A stretch of DNA of 34,599 nucleotides from JBMOLK01 sp049325575 (GTDB lineage: Bacteria; Bacillota; Clostridia; Acetivibrionales; Acetivibrionaceae). Positions 24,543-34,480 of the stretch are shown piece by piece (the first letter of the stretch is position 1; each line of letters begins with the position of its first letter). Location of the stretch: NCBI GenBank assembly GCA_049325575.1, contig JBMOLK010000314.1:1-34599 (forward strand), written 5' to 3'. The notes under the pieces are model-generated. The model worked only from the letters and a program-made list of their open reading frames with translations, did no database searches and was not told the origin of the DNA. The position numbers and the translations under genes were made by a program.

Positions 24543-24812
24543 AAGTTCTTCTCCTTTCATCCTTAGTATATCAGGAGATATAAAGAACCTCGCAACTTTT
24601 CATGCACCAATTTGTTTACTTTATATGCCTGCTTTTAGACAAATATTATATATTACCCCTTATATATTATAGCATACTTATATTCCTGCCCTGCTCTTAG
24701 AATAGGGGATGGAAAGTGCTTTACAGTACTCATACTCTTGTTTCCTCACAATATCGTATTGACCTTACTGATGCTTATTAGCATTATAAATTTAACTTAG
24801 AGTCACCAAATT

Positions 24813-26132
24813 CTAGCTTTCCAGAATATACTTGTTGAGCATAGCCTCAAGTACTTCCTGGCGTCCTGACACATTCTCAATCCGATCATTTTCAAGGGCA
24901 TATTTCTCCAACTCCCTAAAGCCGACTTTACCGTTAACAATATCGCTTCCGATGCCGCTCTTATAGCTTTTGTACCTGTCGTCAATAAATTTATCAAACT
25001 TGGCATCCTGCACCATTTTATATGCAATCTTCAAACCTTTAGCGAATGCATCCATACCTGCGATATGAGCGTGGAGCAGGTCAACTGGTTCAAAAGAACC
25101 CCTTCTTACCTTGGAATCAAAATTAAGTCCACCTGTTGTAAACCCGCCTGCTTTTAGTACTTCATACATAGCAAGTGTAGTATCATAAATATTTGTCGGG
25201 AATTGGTCGGTATCCCACCCCAATAGCAAATCCCCCTGATTTGCATCTATACTTCCAAACACTCCATTTATTCTTGCCATATAAAGCTCATGCTGGAAGG
25301 TATGTGCAGCCAGTGTAGCATGGTTTGCTTCAATATTCATCTTGAAGTCCTTTTCCAGTCCATAGGCTCTTAAGAAGCCCAGCACAGTTGCCGTATCAAA
25401 GTCATACTGGTGCTTTGTTGGTTCCTTTGGCTTTGGTTCAATTAAGAATTGTCCTTTGAAACCTATCTCTCTTGCATAGTCGACAGCCATCCAAAGAAAC
25501 CTTGCCATGTTGTCAAGCTCAAGCTTCATGTCAGTGTTAAGAAGGGTCTCATAACCTTCTCTGCCACCCCAGAAAACATAGTTTTGACCTCCAAGTTCAT
25601 GGGTAATCTCCATGGCCTTTTTTACCTGAGCTGCTGCAAACGCAAATACATCAGCATTTGGAGAGGTAGATGCCCCATGGACGAATCTTGGATTGCCAAA
25701 AGCGTTTGTTGTACCCCAAAGAAGCTTCACATCACTGCTTTTTAAATATTCTTTTATAATTGAAACTATCTCATCAAGTCTTTTGTTAGTTTCTCTTAAT
25801 GTTGAAGCTTCAGGTGCTATATCCCTGTCATGGAAACAGAAAAACGGTACACCAAGCTTCTCACAAAATTCAAAGTTGGCAGCAACTTTAGCCCTGGCAA
25901 TATCCATAGGATCCGTAAGACTGTCCCATGGCCTGTTTGCAGTTCCCGGTCCGAAGGGGTCTGAACCTGTTCCCTGAAATGTATGCCAGTATGCTACTGC
26001 AAATCTTAAATGATCCTTCATCGTTTTTCCACCGATTACTTCTTCAGGATTATAGTACTTAAAAGCCAAAGGATTATCCGAGTCTTCCCCTTCGAACTTT
26101 ATTTTTGATACACTTTTAAAGTATTCAGACAT
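24813..26132 (-). CDS. xylA: Xylose isomerase
   Basis: A 439-residue class II xylose isomerase that converts D-xylose to D-xylulose in the cytoplasm using two divalent metals. Every canonical active-site residue sits at the standard class II number: His101 and Asp104 in FCFHDRDIAPE, Glu232 in FLIEPKPKEP, Glu268 and His271 in NIEANHATLAAHTF, Asp296 in SIDANQG, Asp307 and Asp309 in GWDTDQ, and Asp339 in LNFDSKVRRG. AAGGAGG lies before the ATG. It is 76 bp behind the GH3 gene and probably the last gene of the aldouronate operon, with no strong terminator between. No xylulokinase gene is in the window. The 250 bp after it hold only a weak 5-bp hairpin. Confidence 0.97.
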   Translation of the reverse strand: MSEYFKSVSKIKFEGEDSDNPLAFKYYNPEEVIGGKTMKDHLRFAVAYWHTFQGTGSDPFGPGTANRPWDSLTDPMDIARAKVAANFEFCEKLGVPFFCFHDRDIAPEASTLRETNKRLDEIVSIIKEYLKSSDVKLLWGTTNAFGNPRFVHGASTSPNADVFAFAAAQVKKAMEITHELGGQNYVFWGGREGYETLLNTDMKLELDNMARFLWMAVDYAREIGFKGQFLIEPKPKEPTKHQYDFDTATVLGFLRAYGLEKDFKMNIEANHATLAAHTFQHELYMARINGVFGSIDANQGDLLLGWDTDQFPTNIYDTTLAMYEVLKAGGFTTGGLNFDSKVRRGSFEPVDLLHAHIAGMDAFAKGLKIAYKMVQDAKFDKFIDDRYKSYKSGIGSDIVNGKVGFRELEKYALENDRIENVSGRQEVLEAMLNKYILES

Positions 26133-26208
26133 ATATTTGCCTCCTTAATCTTATTTTTCTTATGCCTCAGTATCTTATAAATGTTTTAATATATATGTTT
26201 TATTAGTT

Positions 26209-28377
26209 TTAATACTCTAACTCCACAGGGCCTCCCATAACCTCAAATGTACCTTTTTGAACCTTAACACCGGTTAGCTTTTGGCTTCTTTCATCCGGTT
26301 GGCTTCCTGATAAATAAATTTCAAAGAGACCGGGCTCAAGTATACATTTTCCTTGCTCATTTATTGAAGCCATCTGCCTTGAAGTGACCTCAAACTGAAC
26401 CTCTCTCTCCTCATCGGGCATCAAATGTATCCTGCGAAATCCTTCCATGTGCCATCTTGGAGCTTCAATATTTCCAGTGTCTTTAAGATATAACTGTACA
26501 ACTTCATCCGACCGGTATTTACCGGTATTCTTAACCTTAATTCTGCACTGAATATTTTCGCCGGCATGCACCTTTTCCTTTGATAATTTTAATTCACTGT
26601 ATTCAAACCTGGTATAGCTAAGGCCATACCCAAAAGGATAAAGGGCTTCATTTTTCATATACCTGTATGTACGGTTCTTCATGGAATAATCACTAAAGTC
26701 CGGAAGTTCCTCAGTTGTTCTGTAGAATGTTACTGGAAGCCTTCCTGAAGGGCTGTATTCACCAAACAGCATTGATGCTATTGCCTTTCCTCCTTCAGCG
26801 CCCGGATACCAGGCCTGTATGATTGCAGGCACGTTTTCATCTGCCCATGTCACTGCTAGAGCGCTGCCTGAAAGCAATACCAAAATCACAGGTTTTCCTG
26901 CTTTATGCACAGCCTCTAAAAGTTCCTGCTGAAGGCCCGGAAGATTTAAATGTATTTTATCGCCGCTGGCATACTCATTTGATACATCACCTTCTTCTCC
27001 CTCAATAGTAGCATCAAGCCCTAAGCACATAACTACCACATCAGCTCTTTCTGCTGCAGCAAGTGCCTCCGAGAACCCTTCTTTTGCTTCAGCCAGTCCG
27101 GTTTTCTCCTTATACAAATGACAGCCTGATGCATAGTGTATTCTGGTGTCCCCGGATACCATCTCCCAGATTCCATCAAGTACATTGACATACCTTGATG
27201 CAGTACCAAAATAATTGCCTATTAATGCGTCTCTGCTGTCTGCATTGGGCCCAATTACTGCAATTGATTTGATTTTATTTTTATCAAGAGGAAGGAGGCT
27301 GTCTTCATTCTTCAAAAGCACCAGTGACTTCTTTGTAACTTCAAGTGCAAGCTCCCTGTGCTCCCTGCAGTCATTCATTTCATAGGGAATACTGCTAAAG
27401 GGTACATCTTCCGGTTCGTCAAACATGCCAAGCTTCATTCTTGTGGTCATTAGTCTTATCACCGATTTATCTATTGTTTCTTCAGTAACAAGACCCTCCT
27501 TATTTGCAATCAGCAAATTTACATACATGCTTCCGCAGTTAAGGTCACAGCCGTTATTAACCGCCAGAGCAGCTGACTCGGGTGCTGTCTTTGTCACCAT
27601 ATGGTTTTCATGAAAATCCTTTATTGCCCAGCAATCGGATGTTACATGACCTCTAAATCCCCACTCTTCTCTTAATATTTCCTTTAAAAGTGTCCTGCTG
27701 CCGCAGCAGGGCTCCCCGTTTGTCCTATTGTAGGCACCCATTACAGCCTCAACCTGTGCCTCTTTTATACAGGCTTTAAAGGCAGGAAGGTAGGTCTCAC
27801 GCAGATCCTTTACCGAAACCTTAGCATTAAACTCATGCCTCTCTTTTTCGGGCCCGCTGTGTACCGCAAAATGCTTTGCACAGGCAGCAGCTTTGAGATA
27901 TTTATCATCACTTCCCTGTATCCCTTTTATGAAAGCAACCCCAAGCCTTGCTGTCAAATACGGGTCCTCACCATAGGTCTCATGACCTCTTCCCCACCTG
28001 GGGTCCCTGAAAATGTTTACATTTGGTGACCAAAAGGTCAAGCCTTTATAAATACCGGAGTCTCCTTTTCTTTGATACTCATGATATTTGGCCCTGCCTT
28101 CTGTAGAAATAACATCTGCTGCCTTGTAAACCAGCTCTTCATCAAAGGTGGCTGCCATACCTATTGCCTGTGGAAACATGGTGGCGGTGCCTGCCCTTGC
28201 TACTCCGTGAAGTGCTTCACTCCACCAATTATATGAGGGTATTCCGAGTCTCGGTATGGCAGGTGCGCTGTGCAGCATCTGTGTTACTTTTTCTTCAAGG
28301 GTCATTCTTGATACCAAATCTTTTGCTCTTTCCTTAAAACTTAGTTTCTTATCTTTATAGCCAGGCAGTTCTTGCAT
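26209..28377 (-). CDS. GH3 family beta-xylosidase (or related beta-glycosidase)
   Basis: A 722-residue protein without signal peptide, so intracellular. The layout is a GH3 N-terminal barrel (~15-330), a C-terminal alpha/beta sandwich (~370-590) and a fibronectin-III-like domain (~620-715). Catalytic nucleophile Asp248 is in GHVTSDCWAIKDFH, and the conserved substrate-pocket motifs NIFRDPRWGRGHETYGEDPY and CAKHFAVHSG are present. SDCW rather than SDW is usual for xylosidase-type members, and the gene lies between aguA and xylA; both point to cleavage of xylo-oligosaccharides into xylose. Arabinofuranosidase or glucosidase activity cannot be excluded from sequence. The ribosome-binding site is AAGGAGGG, and it starts 56 bp after aguA. 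Confidence 0.9.
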   Translation of the reverse strand: MQELPGYKDKKLSFKERAKDLVSRMTLEEKVTQMLHSAPAIPRLGIPSYNWWSEALHGVARAGTATMFPQAIGMAATFDEELVYKAADVISTEGRAKYHEYQRKGDSGIYKGLTFWSPNVNIFRDPRWGRGHETYGEDPYLTARLGVAFIKGIQGSDDKYLKAAACAKHFAVHSGPEKERHEFNAKVSVKDLRETYLPAFKACIKEAQVEAVMGAYNRTNGEPCCGSRTLLKEILREEWGFRGHVTSDCWAIKDFHENHMVTKTAPESAALAVNNGCDLNCGSMYVNLLIANKEGLVTEETIDKSVIRLMTTRMKLGMFDEPEDVPFSSIPYEMNDCREHRELALEVTKKSLVLLKNEDSLLPLDKNKIKSIAVIGPNADSRDALIGNYFGTASRYVNVLDGIWEMVSGDTRIHYASGCHLYKEKTGLAEAKEGFSEALAAAERADVVVMCLGLDATIEGEEGDVSNEYASGDKIHLNLPGLQQELLEAVHKAGKPVILVLLSGSALAVTWADENVPAIIQAWYPGAEGGKAIASMLFGEYSPSGRLPVTFYRTTEELPDFSDYSMKNRTYRYMKNEALYPFGYGLSYTRFEYSELKLSKEKVHAGENIQCRIKVKNTGKYRSDEVVQLYLKDTGNIEAPRWHMEGFRRIHLMPDEEREVQFEVTSRQMASINEQGKCILEPGLFEIYLSGSQPDERSQKLTGVKVQKGTFEVMGGPVELEY

Positions 28378-28433
28378 AAAAACCCTCCTTAAAGCCTCTT
28401 AATTAAAGAAATGGAATTGTAAAAGCAGATAAA

Positions 28434-30521
28434 CTAGTAAATCTTTCTTCCCAGTTCATCTTTTATTCCGGTTTTCCTGTAAAAATATGAATTGATTACA
28501 TCACGCCACTCTTTAGCGTGTTCAACCTGACCTTCAAGCCTTTTTAGCACATGATCAAAAATATCATCTTCTATCATTCCCCTTAAGCTAAGCCACTGGG
28601 CCTTTAGTTCTTCTGCCTGCTCTACACCTTTAAAATGAGTATTATAAATATATTGTATTAAAGTCTCTCCTGATCTTAGTCTGTACTTATAGGGTACACG
28701 GTGAAAGAAAAGAAGAAGCTCCTGTGGACAAGTTTCCAATTTCTCATAAATATAGGTAACCTCTTTATGATATTGACCTATATATCCTGTGCCTGACTTT
28801 ACTGTCCGGTCTATCCCAATACCGTTAATATCAGCCCTATGATAAGTCCCCCATTTGGAATACTCATACCCTTCAACATTAGGCCCATAGTGATGGCCCG
28901 GATTTACCATCCAACCAATGCCCAAAGGCGAGGTATAGTTTTCGTAAATCCTCCAGGAATTAAGCAGCATACTGGAGATAGTATCTACTATGGCCATGTT
29001 GTTTGAAAAAGTCATTCCAACCCACTCATGGGTTATCTCCTGGGATGACAGGTCCGGATTCCATGAGAGGCGTCCAAATCCGTAGAGATTTGATTGGGCT
29101 AATAAAAACCCTGTCCAGTTAGGGTCATCACCAATATTGGCTACAGCGGCCATCCCTCCATACTTGTTTTTAAAAACCGAACCGCTTACAATCTTTTTGA
29201 CAGTTGAACCCCCTCCTTTTGCATAGGTGTCAAAGTCCAGTATTTCTTTCCACATAGGCACCAGATAGCACAAGTGCTTTTGCTGACCTGTATATTCCTG
29301 GGTAATTTGAAATTCAACAATGTGGTTTGTTTTTTCAAGCCGTCCAAACAGTGGTGAAACAGGTTCGCGCACTTGAAAATCCATAGGACCGTTCTTAATT
29401 TGAAGCAGAACATTATCATGAAACATTCCATCTAAAGGCTTGAAATTCTCATAAGCGGCCTTTGCACGGTCAGTAGTTTGGTCCCGCCAATCCTGAAGAC
29501 AGTTGTATACAAAACACCGCCAGATAACAATTCCTCCAAAGGACTTCAATGCTTCTGCCAGCATGTTCGCTCCATCTGCGTGGTTTCTATTGTAGGTAAA
29601 GGGCCCAGGCCTGAACTCCGAATCCGCCTTTACCAAAAAGCCTCCAAAATCCGGTATGAGGCTGTATATTTCTTCTGCCTTCACCTGCCACCATTCTTTA
29701 ACCTCTGAATCTAGGGGATCAGCTGTATTTAGCTTGCCAAGCTCAATAGGACTTGCAAAATTGATACTTAAAAATGTTTTAATTCCATAATTCCCAAATA
29801 CCTTAGCCAGTTTTGCCACATCAGGCAAATATTCTTTTGTTATCAGTTTTGTCTCATTTTTATGTACATTTACATTGTTAATTACAATCCCATTGATTCC
29901 CACTGAAGCTAAAAGTCTTGCATAGTTCCTTACTCTACTCATTTTTTTTATTATTTTATTGTTGTGATAAAAAATAGACCGGCCTGCATAACCTCTTTCA
30001 ACACTTCCATCCATATTATCCCAATGGTTAATAATCCGAAGCCGGTTATAAGGATTTTCAATCTTAAACACAGAATCTAATTCTGTTTGTGTTTGCATAA
30101 GACGCAGTAAAGAGAATGAGCCATAAAGAATGCCCTTTTCTGTTTTTGAAGCTATGATGAGACAGCTTTTGTCCTTTACTGCAGCCATCTTTATGAGATA
30201 ACCATCCTCACAAATCCTATCTTTTTCATCTTCGTGAACCGCGTCATCTATTTGCTGATGTTTCCCCAATGTACCCACTATGATAAAAGACGAACTCAAA
30301 GGTGTGCTTGACAGGTAAGGCTTTATATCCAGCATCTCCCTTAGTCCTCTGCACAATTCAGATAAGGCGCAATTGACCATAGGCGTATCTATAGTCCTCA
30401 CAATATATGAACACCACTTTTTATAGCTTTTTATAAGGTTCTCATCTTGAATTTTTCTATATTGCAGCCAGCAGTAATATCCTTCCCTCTTTGTCCTATT
30501 TTTTGTATCCTGTTTATACAT
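28434..30521 (-). CDS. aguA: GH67 alpha-glucuronidase
   Basis: A 695-residue cytoplasmic enzyme (no signal peptide) that removes 4-O-methyl-glucuronic acid from the non-reducing end of xylo-oligosaccharides. It has the three-part GH67 layout: N-terminal domain, central barrel (~150-480) and C-terminal helical domain. The catalytic acid is Glu302 in KADSEFRPGPFTY, and the catalytic base pair is Asp381 in KNGPMDFQVREPVSP and Glu409 in QITQEYTG, 28 residues apart as in characterised members. It has a glutamate-phenylalanine (SEF) where SEG is the common form. The ATG follows GGGGGCAGAAT, 76 bp after lplC. It lies in the operon between the importer and the xylosidase. Confidence 0.95.
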   Translation of the reverse strand: MYKQDTKNRTKREGYYCWLQYRKIQDENLIKSYKKWCSYIVRTIDTPMVNCALSELCRGLREMLDIKPYLSSTPLSSSFIIVGTLGKHQQIDDAVHEDEKDRICEDGYLIKMAAVKDKSCLIIASKTEKGILYGSFSLLRLMQTQTELDSVFKIENPYNRLRIINHWDNMDGSVERGYAGRSIFYHNNKIIKKMSRVRNYARLLASVGINGIVINNVNVHKNETKLITKEYLPDVAKLAKVFGNYGIKTFLSINFASPIELGKLNTADPLDSEVKEWWQVKAEEIYSLIPDFGGFLVKADSEFRPGPFTYNRNHADGANMLAEALKSFGGIVIWRCFVYNCLQDWRDQTTDRAKAAYENFKPLDGMFHDNVLLQIKNGPMDFQVREPVSPLFGRLEKTNHIVEFQITQEYTGQQKHLCYLVPMWKEILDFDTYAKGGGSTVKKIVSGSVFKNKYGGMAAVANIGDDPNWTGFLLAQSNLYGFGRLSWNPDLSSQEITHEWVGMTFSNNMAIVDTISSMLLNSWRIYENYTSPLGIGWMVNPGHHYGPNVEGYEYSKWGTYHRADINGIGIDRTVKSGTGYIGQYHKEVTYIYEKLETCPQELLLFFHRVPYKYRLRSGETLIQYIYNTHFKGVEQAEELKAQWLSLRGMIEDDIFDHVLKRLEGQVEHAKEWRDVINSYFYRKTGIKDELGRKIY

Positions 30522-30597
30522 ATTCTGCCCCCAATATTGCCTTTCTTAATATAGAAAGCTGCCTTGCCATATACCCTATCCTTGATTTTGATCTTTT

Positions 30598-31518
30598 TTA
30601 TTCCTTGACTCCCCCAACATTTAGCCCAACAACAAAATATCTTTGCAGGAAGGGGTATACAAATAATATTGGCACCATGGCAACAATAGTGATAGCAGCC
30701 TGCATAGCTATGGGAGTTACCATATTGTTTGCCAACTCTGCGCCTAGGGCACTTCCTGTAAATTGATTAACACTCTGGCTCTGCTGGAAGGAGGATGCCA
30801 GTAGTTTCTGCAGTTCATATTGAAGAGTACTTAATTCCTGTTTTGAAGAACAGTATAAGTATGTATCAAACCAATTATTCCAAGAACCTATGGTAACAAA
30901 CATTCCAATTACAGCCAGTGCCGACTTGCAAAGAGGGAAAATAATCTTGAGAAAAATCAAAAAGTCACCTGCACCATCAAGCTTTGCAGACTCTATAAGA
31001 CTTTCCGGTATAGTCTTTATATACGTTCTTACTACAATCACATTAAATGCAGATATCATACCGGGGATAATGTATACCAGAAAATTACCGTATAACCCAA
31101 GGCTTTTTATCAAAAGATATCCCGGTATCAAACCGGCACTAAAATACATTGTTAAAACAAATACGACAGTGATAAACTTATTAAATATGTATTCCTTCCT
31201 GCTAAGGCAATAAGCCAGCATTCCGGTGAGGAAAATATTTATGGCTGCAGCCAATACTGTTCTTGCCACAGATATAAAAAATGCATTAAAAATTGTACCG
31301 GATACAAATATAGCCCTGTAATTTTGAAGAGAAAACTTTCTCGGCCAGAGATATATTCCCCCTCTGATGGTATCCATTCCTTCATTGAAAGAAACTGCAA
31401 GGGTATTTAGGAAGGGGTATAAGGTTACAACAACTAGAAACAGCATTATTACTCCGTTAAATGTATGAAAGATTATATCATTTAAGCTGTGTTTTCTTTT
31501 CCCTATTTTGACATACAT
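30598..31518 (-). CDS. lplC: Oligosaccharide (aldouronate-type) ABC transporter permease LplC/YtcP
   Basis: A 306-residue inner permease of the BPD_transp_1 class with six membrane segments. The typical YtcP features are LYPFLNTLAVSFNEG near the start, IIPGMISAFNVIVVRTYIKT with the EAA loop (ESLIESAKLDGAGDFLIFLK), and the C-terminal RYFVVGLNVGGVKE. The start is placed at ATG 31518-31516 (MYVKIGKRKHSLND) with GGGGGTGAAAGC before it; the longer reading overlaps lplB and lacks family similarity. It is the third gene of the importer, 11 bases after lplB. Confidence 0.93.
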   Translation of the reverse strand: MYVKIGKRKHSLNDIIFHTFNGVIMLFLVVVTLYPFLNTLAVSFNEGMDTIRGGIYLWPRKFSLQNYRAIFVSGTIFNAFFISVARTVLAAAINIFLTGMLAYCLSRKEYIFNKFITVVFVLTMYFSAGLIPGYLLIKSLGLYGNFLVYIIPGMISAFNVIVVRTYIKTIPESLIESAKLDGAGDFLIFLKIIFPLCKSALAVIGMFVTIGSWNNWFDTYLYCSSKQELSTLQYELQKLLASSFQQSQSVNQFTGSALGAELANNMVTPIAMQAAITIVAMVPILFVYPFLQRYFVVGLNVGGVKE

Positions 31519-31529
31519 GCTTTCACCCC

Positions 31530-32507
31530 CTATATGAGCCTGGTTTCTCCAAGCTTTTTCGCTATTTTGTTGGCACATAGCAATAATAATACGCTAACAA
31601 CTGTTTTAAACATCCCTGCTGCCGTTGCCAGTGAAAAATTCCCCATTCCAATTCCATACCTTAATGTAAATACATCAATAGTCTCTGACCACTCTATGTT
31701 AAGTCCTCTCCCCAAAAGATATTGAAATTCAAATCCGGCATTTAAAACATGTGCAATATTCATAATGAGAAGAACTATGAATGTCGCCTTAATTCCCGGC
31801 AGTGTTATATGAATCATTTTTTGCAGTCTGCTGGCACCGTCAATATTAGCGGCCTCGTATAGGTTAGGATCAATAGCAGCCATGGCGCCAAGATAGATGA
31901 TGGCGTTAAAACCTACATTCTTCCATACATTACCCAAACCGAAGATAGCCCAGAAATACTTTCCTTCCCCCAGCCACATAACGGGTTTGTCAATAATATT
32001 TAGCTTCATAAGCAAAATGTTTACTATACCGTTTTCTGTGGAAAGGGATTGGGATATAATACTGGCCGCGATAACCCAGGATATGAAGTAGGGCAAATAT
32101 GATATGGTCTGAATTGTCCTTTTAAACATAATATTTCTTATTTCATTTAGCAAAAGTGCCAATAGTATTGCTGTAGCAAAGGAAAGTACGAGATTAATCA
32201 CACTCATTGCAATTGTATTTCTTAAAACCCTCAAAAAGCTTTCTTCAGTAAACAGGAATTTAAAGTGCTTGAGCCCCACCCAATCCTGATTGAGTATACT
32301 GCGTCCCGGGCCAGGTCTATAATCCTGAAAAGCCATGAGCCACCCCCAGAGGGGCGCGTAGTTGAATATTAATACATATATAAGTAGTGGAAAAGACATG
32401 AAAATAAGCTGCTTTTGCTTCACAATTGTATCCCAGGTCTTCTTCCAGTATCCCTTTTCCATTTTCACCGCTTCACCGGTACCAGCCTTTAAAGTAGAAT
32501 CCCCCAT
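31530..32507 (-). CDS. lplB: Oligosaccharide (aldouronate-type) ABC transporter permease LplB
   Basis: A 325-residue permease with six hydrophobic segments. LplB-type landmarks are FSFPLLIYVLIFNYAPLWGW-like residues after a cytoplasmic N-terminus (FMSFPLLIYVLIFNYAPLWG), AFQDYRPGPG, the EAA loop DPNLYEAANIDGASRLQKMI, and the ending DVFTLRYGIGMGNFSLATAA. AGGAGAGG precedes the ATG. It pairs with LplC as the membrane channel; as in other LplABC systems no ATPase gene is in the operon, so a shared MsmK-like ATPase elsewhere is expected. A hairpin lies in the 123-bp gap from lplA. Confidence 0.93.
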   Translation of the reverse strand: MGDSTLKAGTGEAVKMEKGYWKKTWDTIVKQKQLIFMSFPLLIYVLIFNYAPLWGWLMAFQDYRPGPGRSILNQDWVGLKHFKFLFTEESFLRVLRNTIAMSVINLVLSFATAILLALLLNEIRNIMFKRTIQTISYLPYFISWVIAASIISQSLSTENGIVNILLMKLNIIDKPVMWLGEGKYFWAIFGLGNVWKNVGFNAIIYLGAMAAIDPNLYEAANIDGASRLQKMIHITLPGIKATFIVLLIMNIAHVLNAGFEFQYLLGRGLNIEWSETIDVFTLRYGIGMGNFSLATAAGMFKTVVSVLLLLCANKIAKKLGETRLI

Positions 32508-32564
32508 AATACCTCTCCTAATTTAACCAAAATGTCATACTACTCTCACTTTCATAATTTTTAT

Positions 32565-32604
32565 AAACAGTGGAAGGCATATTCAAATATACCTTCCACT
32601 GTTT
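32565..32604 (-). promoter_or_regulatory. Intercistronic hairpin between lplA and lplB
   Basis: A 13-bp perfect stem AAACAGTGGAAGG / CCTTCCACTGTTT extended inward by AT pairs after one mismatch, 26 bases past the lplA stop. The arm ends in TTT but no longer T run follows, so read-through into lplB is expected. Confidence 0.75.
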
Positions 32605-32630
32605 GGGGTTATATATGCTCAAAATACAAT

Positions 32631-34334
32631 TTAATTTTCACTCCAGTTTTTGATTCTATCTTGAATGCCTTTGTTGTACAAATCCTCCAATGATTTTACG
32701 TCCACTTTCTTAAGTTGATCCACATATTTATCCCATTGCTTTTCAAACTGGTCAGGATTAGATTTAATAATATTCGGGAGATATTGGAATGCATAGTCTC
32801 TTAGTTTCTGATCTGCAACCTGTTCCTTGGAGCCCTGTGGAATCTGTATTGTATAACAGGGGAAGTAAATAGGGTCTTTAGGCGGAGTTGAGAACAATTG
32901 TCCCTGAGTCTGTACCCCGTAAGCACTAAGCATTTCCTTATCAATAGGTCTTAGTCCATCATAGTATTCACCAGGCTGCAATCCAGGTGAAGTCGCATTT
33001 CCGTCGACATAGGTACCTTCAAGTTTAGGCATGAAGTCAAGGAGTGCTTCTGCACGGTTTGCCAGCTTCCACTCGTTGCTCTCCTGCTCAACTCTCTGCT
33101 GGGCAGTCCTGTAGAACTTGCCGTCACTTCCAACCATATAGTCTTCACCTTCAATACCCCACTGCAGTATCTTCTGCCATTCTTCCGAAAGCAGAGCATC
33201 AAAAATCTGCATAACCCTATCCGGGTTTTTGCACTTTGTGCTTATTGCATAACCACTGTTTATATTAAGGGTAGGATTTGTCAGATACCAGTCCTTTATG
33301 TTCTTATTAAATGTTACCGGACATGGAGCATATGCTCTTTCATCTTTTTGCTGTTCCATTAAAGATGTATTGGCCTTGTTAAAGTTCCAGCGCTGGTCAT
33401 ACAGACCAAGCACCCTGCCGCTTGATAGCTTTGCTATATACTGGTCATAGTTCATTACAAAACTTTCCGGGTCAACCAGACCTAAATGGTACATTTCATT
33501 TAGCTTCTTAAAGTATTTCTTGGAAATATCTTTGTCTGCATATATCTTTGCTACATTATTATCTACAATAACACTGCCGTCATTAGGGTACCCTGCAAGC
33601 TGTGCAGGAGCATTTCTCAAAGGCCAATCCCTACCCTTGTCTGTAAGTATTTCAAAGCCTATTGTTGGCTGACCATCAATGGTTGGGTATTTTTCTTTAT
33701 ATTTTCTAATAAGGTCAAAGAAATCATCCAATGTCTCAACCTTGGGATACCCGAATTCCTTCAGCACCGCTTTTTGAATCCAGAACGAAGGGCCCCAGGT
33801 TTCATTTTGATAGACTGTTCCTGTATGTACTCCGTAGTTGGGCATAACATAAACATGTCCGCTGTCAGGGTCCTTAATCCTGTTTTTTAGAGGTCCATAA
33901 TGCTTCTTAAGATTTGGATACTTGTCAATAAGACCTTCTAAGGGAATAAATGCACCTGCATCAATAAACTGTTGTGCTGCATGTCCCTGTATACCTATTA
34001 TGTCCGGATAGTCTCCTCCTGCTATCATTACACCAGCCTTTTGTTGAGCTTCCCCTACAAGAAATTCAAACTTGAATGTAACACCCAGTTTTTCCTTTAT
34101 TAGTTTGTAAATCTTGTTATCCTGTGCAGGAGATACACCGGCAAGAGAATTGTATACAGTTATTGTTATAGGCTCCAAATTTCCACTAGTACCACTTGCA
34201 CCCGGACCGCTGCTTTCCTTCGGTTCATCTTTTCTTGCCACATCACTGCTATTATTCGCACAGCCAGCAAACACAAAACAGAACACAAGTAAAACAGAAA
34301 GACAGATTGCAAACAATCTTTTACTACTTCTCAT
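32631..34334 (-). CDS. lplA: Oligosaccharide (aldouronate-type) substrate-binding lipoprotein LplA
   Basis: A 567-residue extracellular lipoprotein of the large extracellular binding-protein class (SBP_bac_1, LplA/YtcQ type). The signal sequence ends in lipobox FVFAGC, followed by a Ser/Gly/Pro-rich linker (residues ~30-55). Landmarks of the LplA type are KLIKEKLGVTFKFEF, MIAGGDYPDIIGIQGH, GHVYVMPNYG and WGPSFWIQKAVLKEFGYPK. The start is ATG 34334-34332 with AAAGGGGG before it, not the longer reading. The sugar, inferred from context, is aldouronate or xylo-oligosaccharide. First gene of the operon lplABC-aguA-GH3-xylA. Confidence 0.93.
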   Translation of the reverse strand: MRSSKRLFAICLSVLLVFCFVFAGCANNSSDVARKDEPKESSGPGASGTSGNLEPITITVYNSLAGVSPAQDNKIYKLIKEKLGVTFKFEFLVGEAQQKAGVMIAGGDYPDIIGIQGHAAQQFIDAGAFIPLEGLIDKYPNLKKHYGPLKNRIKDPDSGHVYVMPNYGVHTGTVYQNETWGPSFWIQKAVLKEFGYPKVETLDDFFDLIRKYKEKYPTIDGQPTIGFEILTDKGRDWPLRNAPAQLAGYPNDGSVIVDNNVAKIYADKDISKKYFKKLNEMYHLGLVDPESFVMNYDQYIAKLSSGRVLGLYDQRWNFNKANTSLMEQQKDERAYAPCPVTFNKNIKDWYLTNPTLNINSGYAISTKCKNPDRVMQIFDALLSEEWQKILQWGIEGEDYMVGSDGKFYRTAQQRVEQESNEWKLANRAEALLDFMPKLEGTYVDGNATSPGLQPGEYYDGLRPIDKEMLSAYGVQTQGQLFSTPPKDPIYFPCYTIQIPQGSKEQVADQKLRDYAFQYLPNIIKSNPDQFEKQWDKYVDQLKKVDVKSLEDLYNKGIQDRIKNWSEN

Positions 34335-34480
34335 TGTTTTTCCCCCTTTATAAAAATTAATAACATCGCAAAACAAGCTGCTTTAGCCCGCAAGCAATAC
34401 TTTTATCTTATTTATATGGTTTTTATTTCTAATTTTGATTTAACAAATTAAAGGTATATCCCCTAAAAATTAAACTTCAT

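Noticed and set aside
24771..24784. Terminator after xylA (ATGCT-TATT-AGCAT)
   Set aside because: Only a 5-bp AT-rich stem and no T run in the minus direction.
26150..26215. AT-rich near-palindrome between the GH3 gene and xylA
   Set aside because: Composed almost only of A and T with no GC-containing stem; cannot be called a terminator or operator.
34379..34400. Hairpin GCTT-AGCCCGCA-AGC upstream of lplA
   Set aside because: The arms pair only a few bases; not stable enough to call an attenuator.
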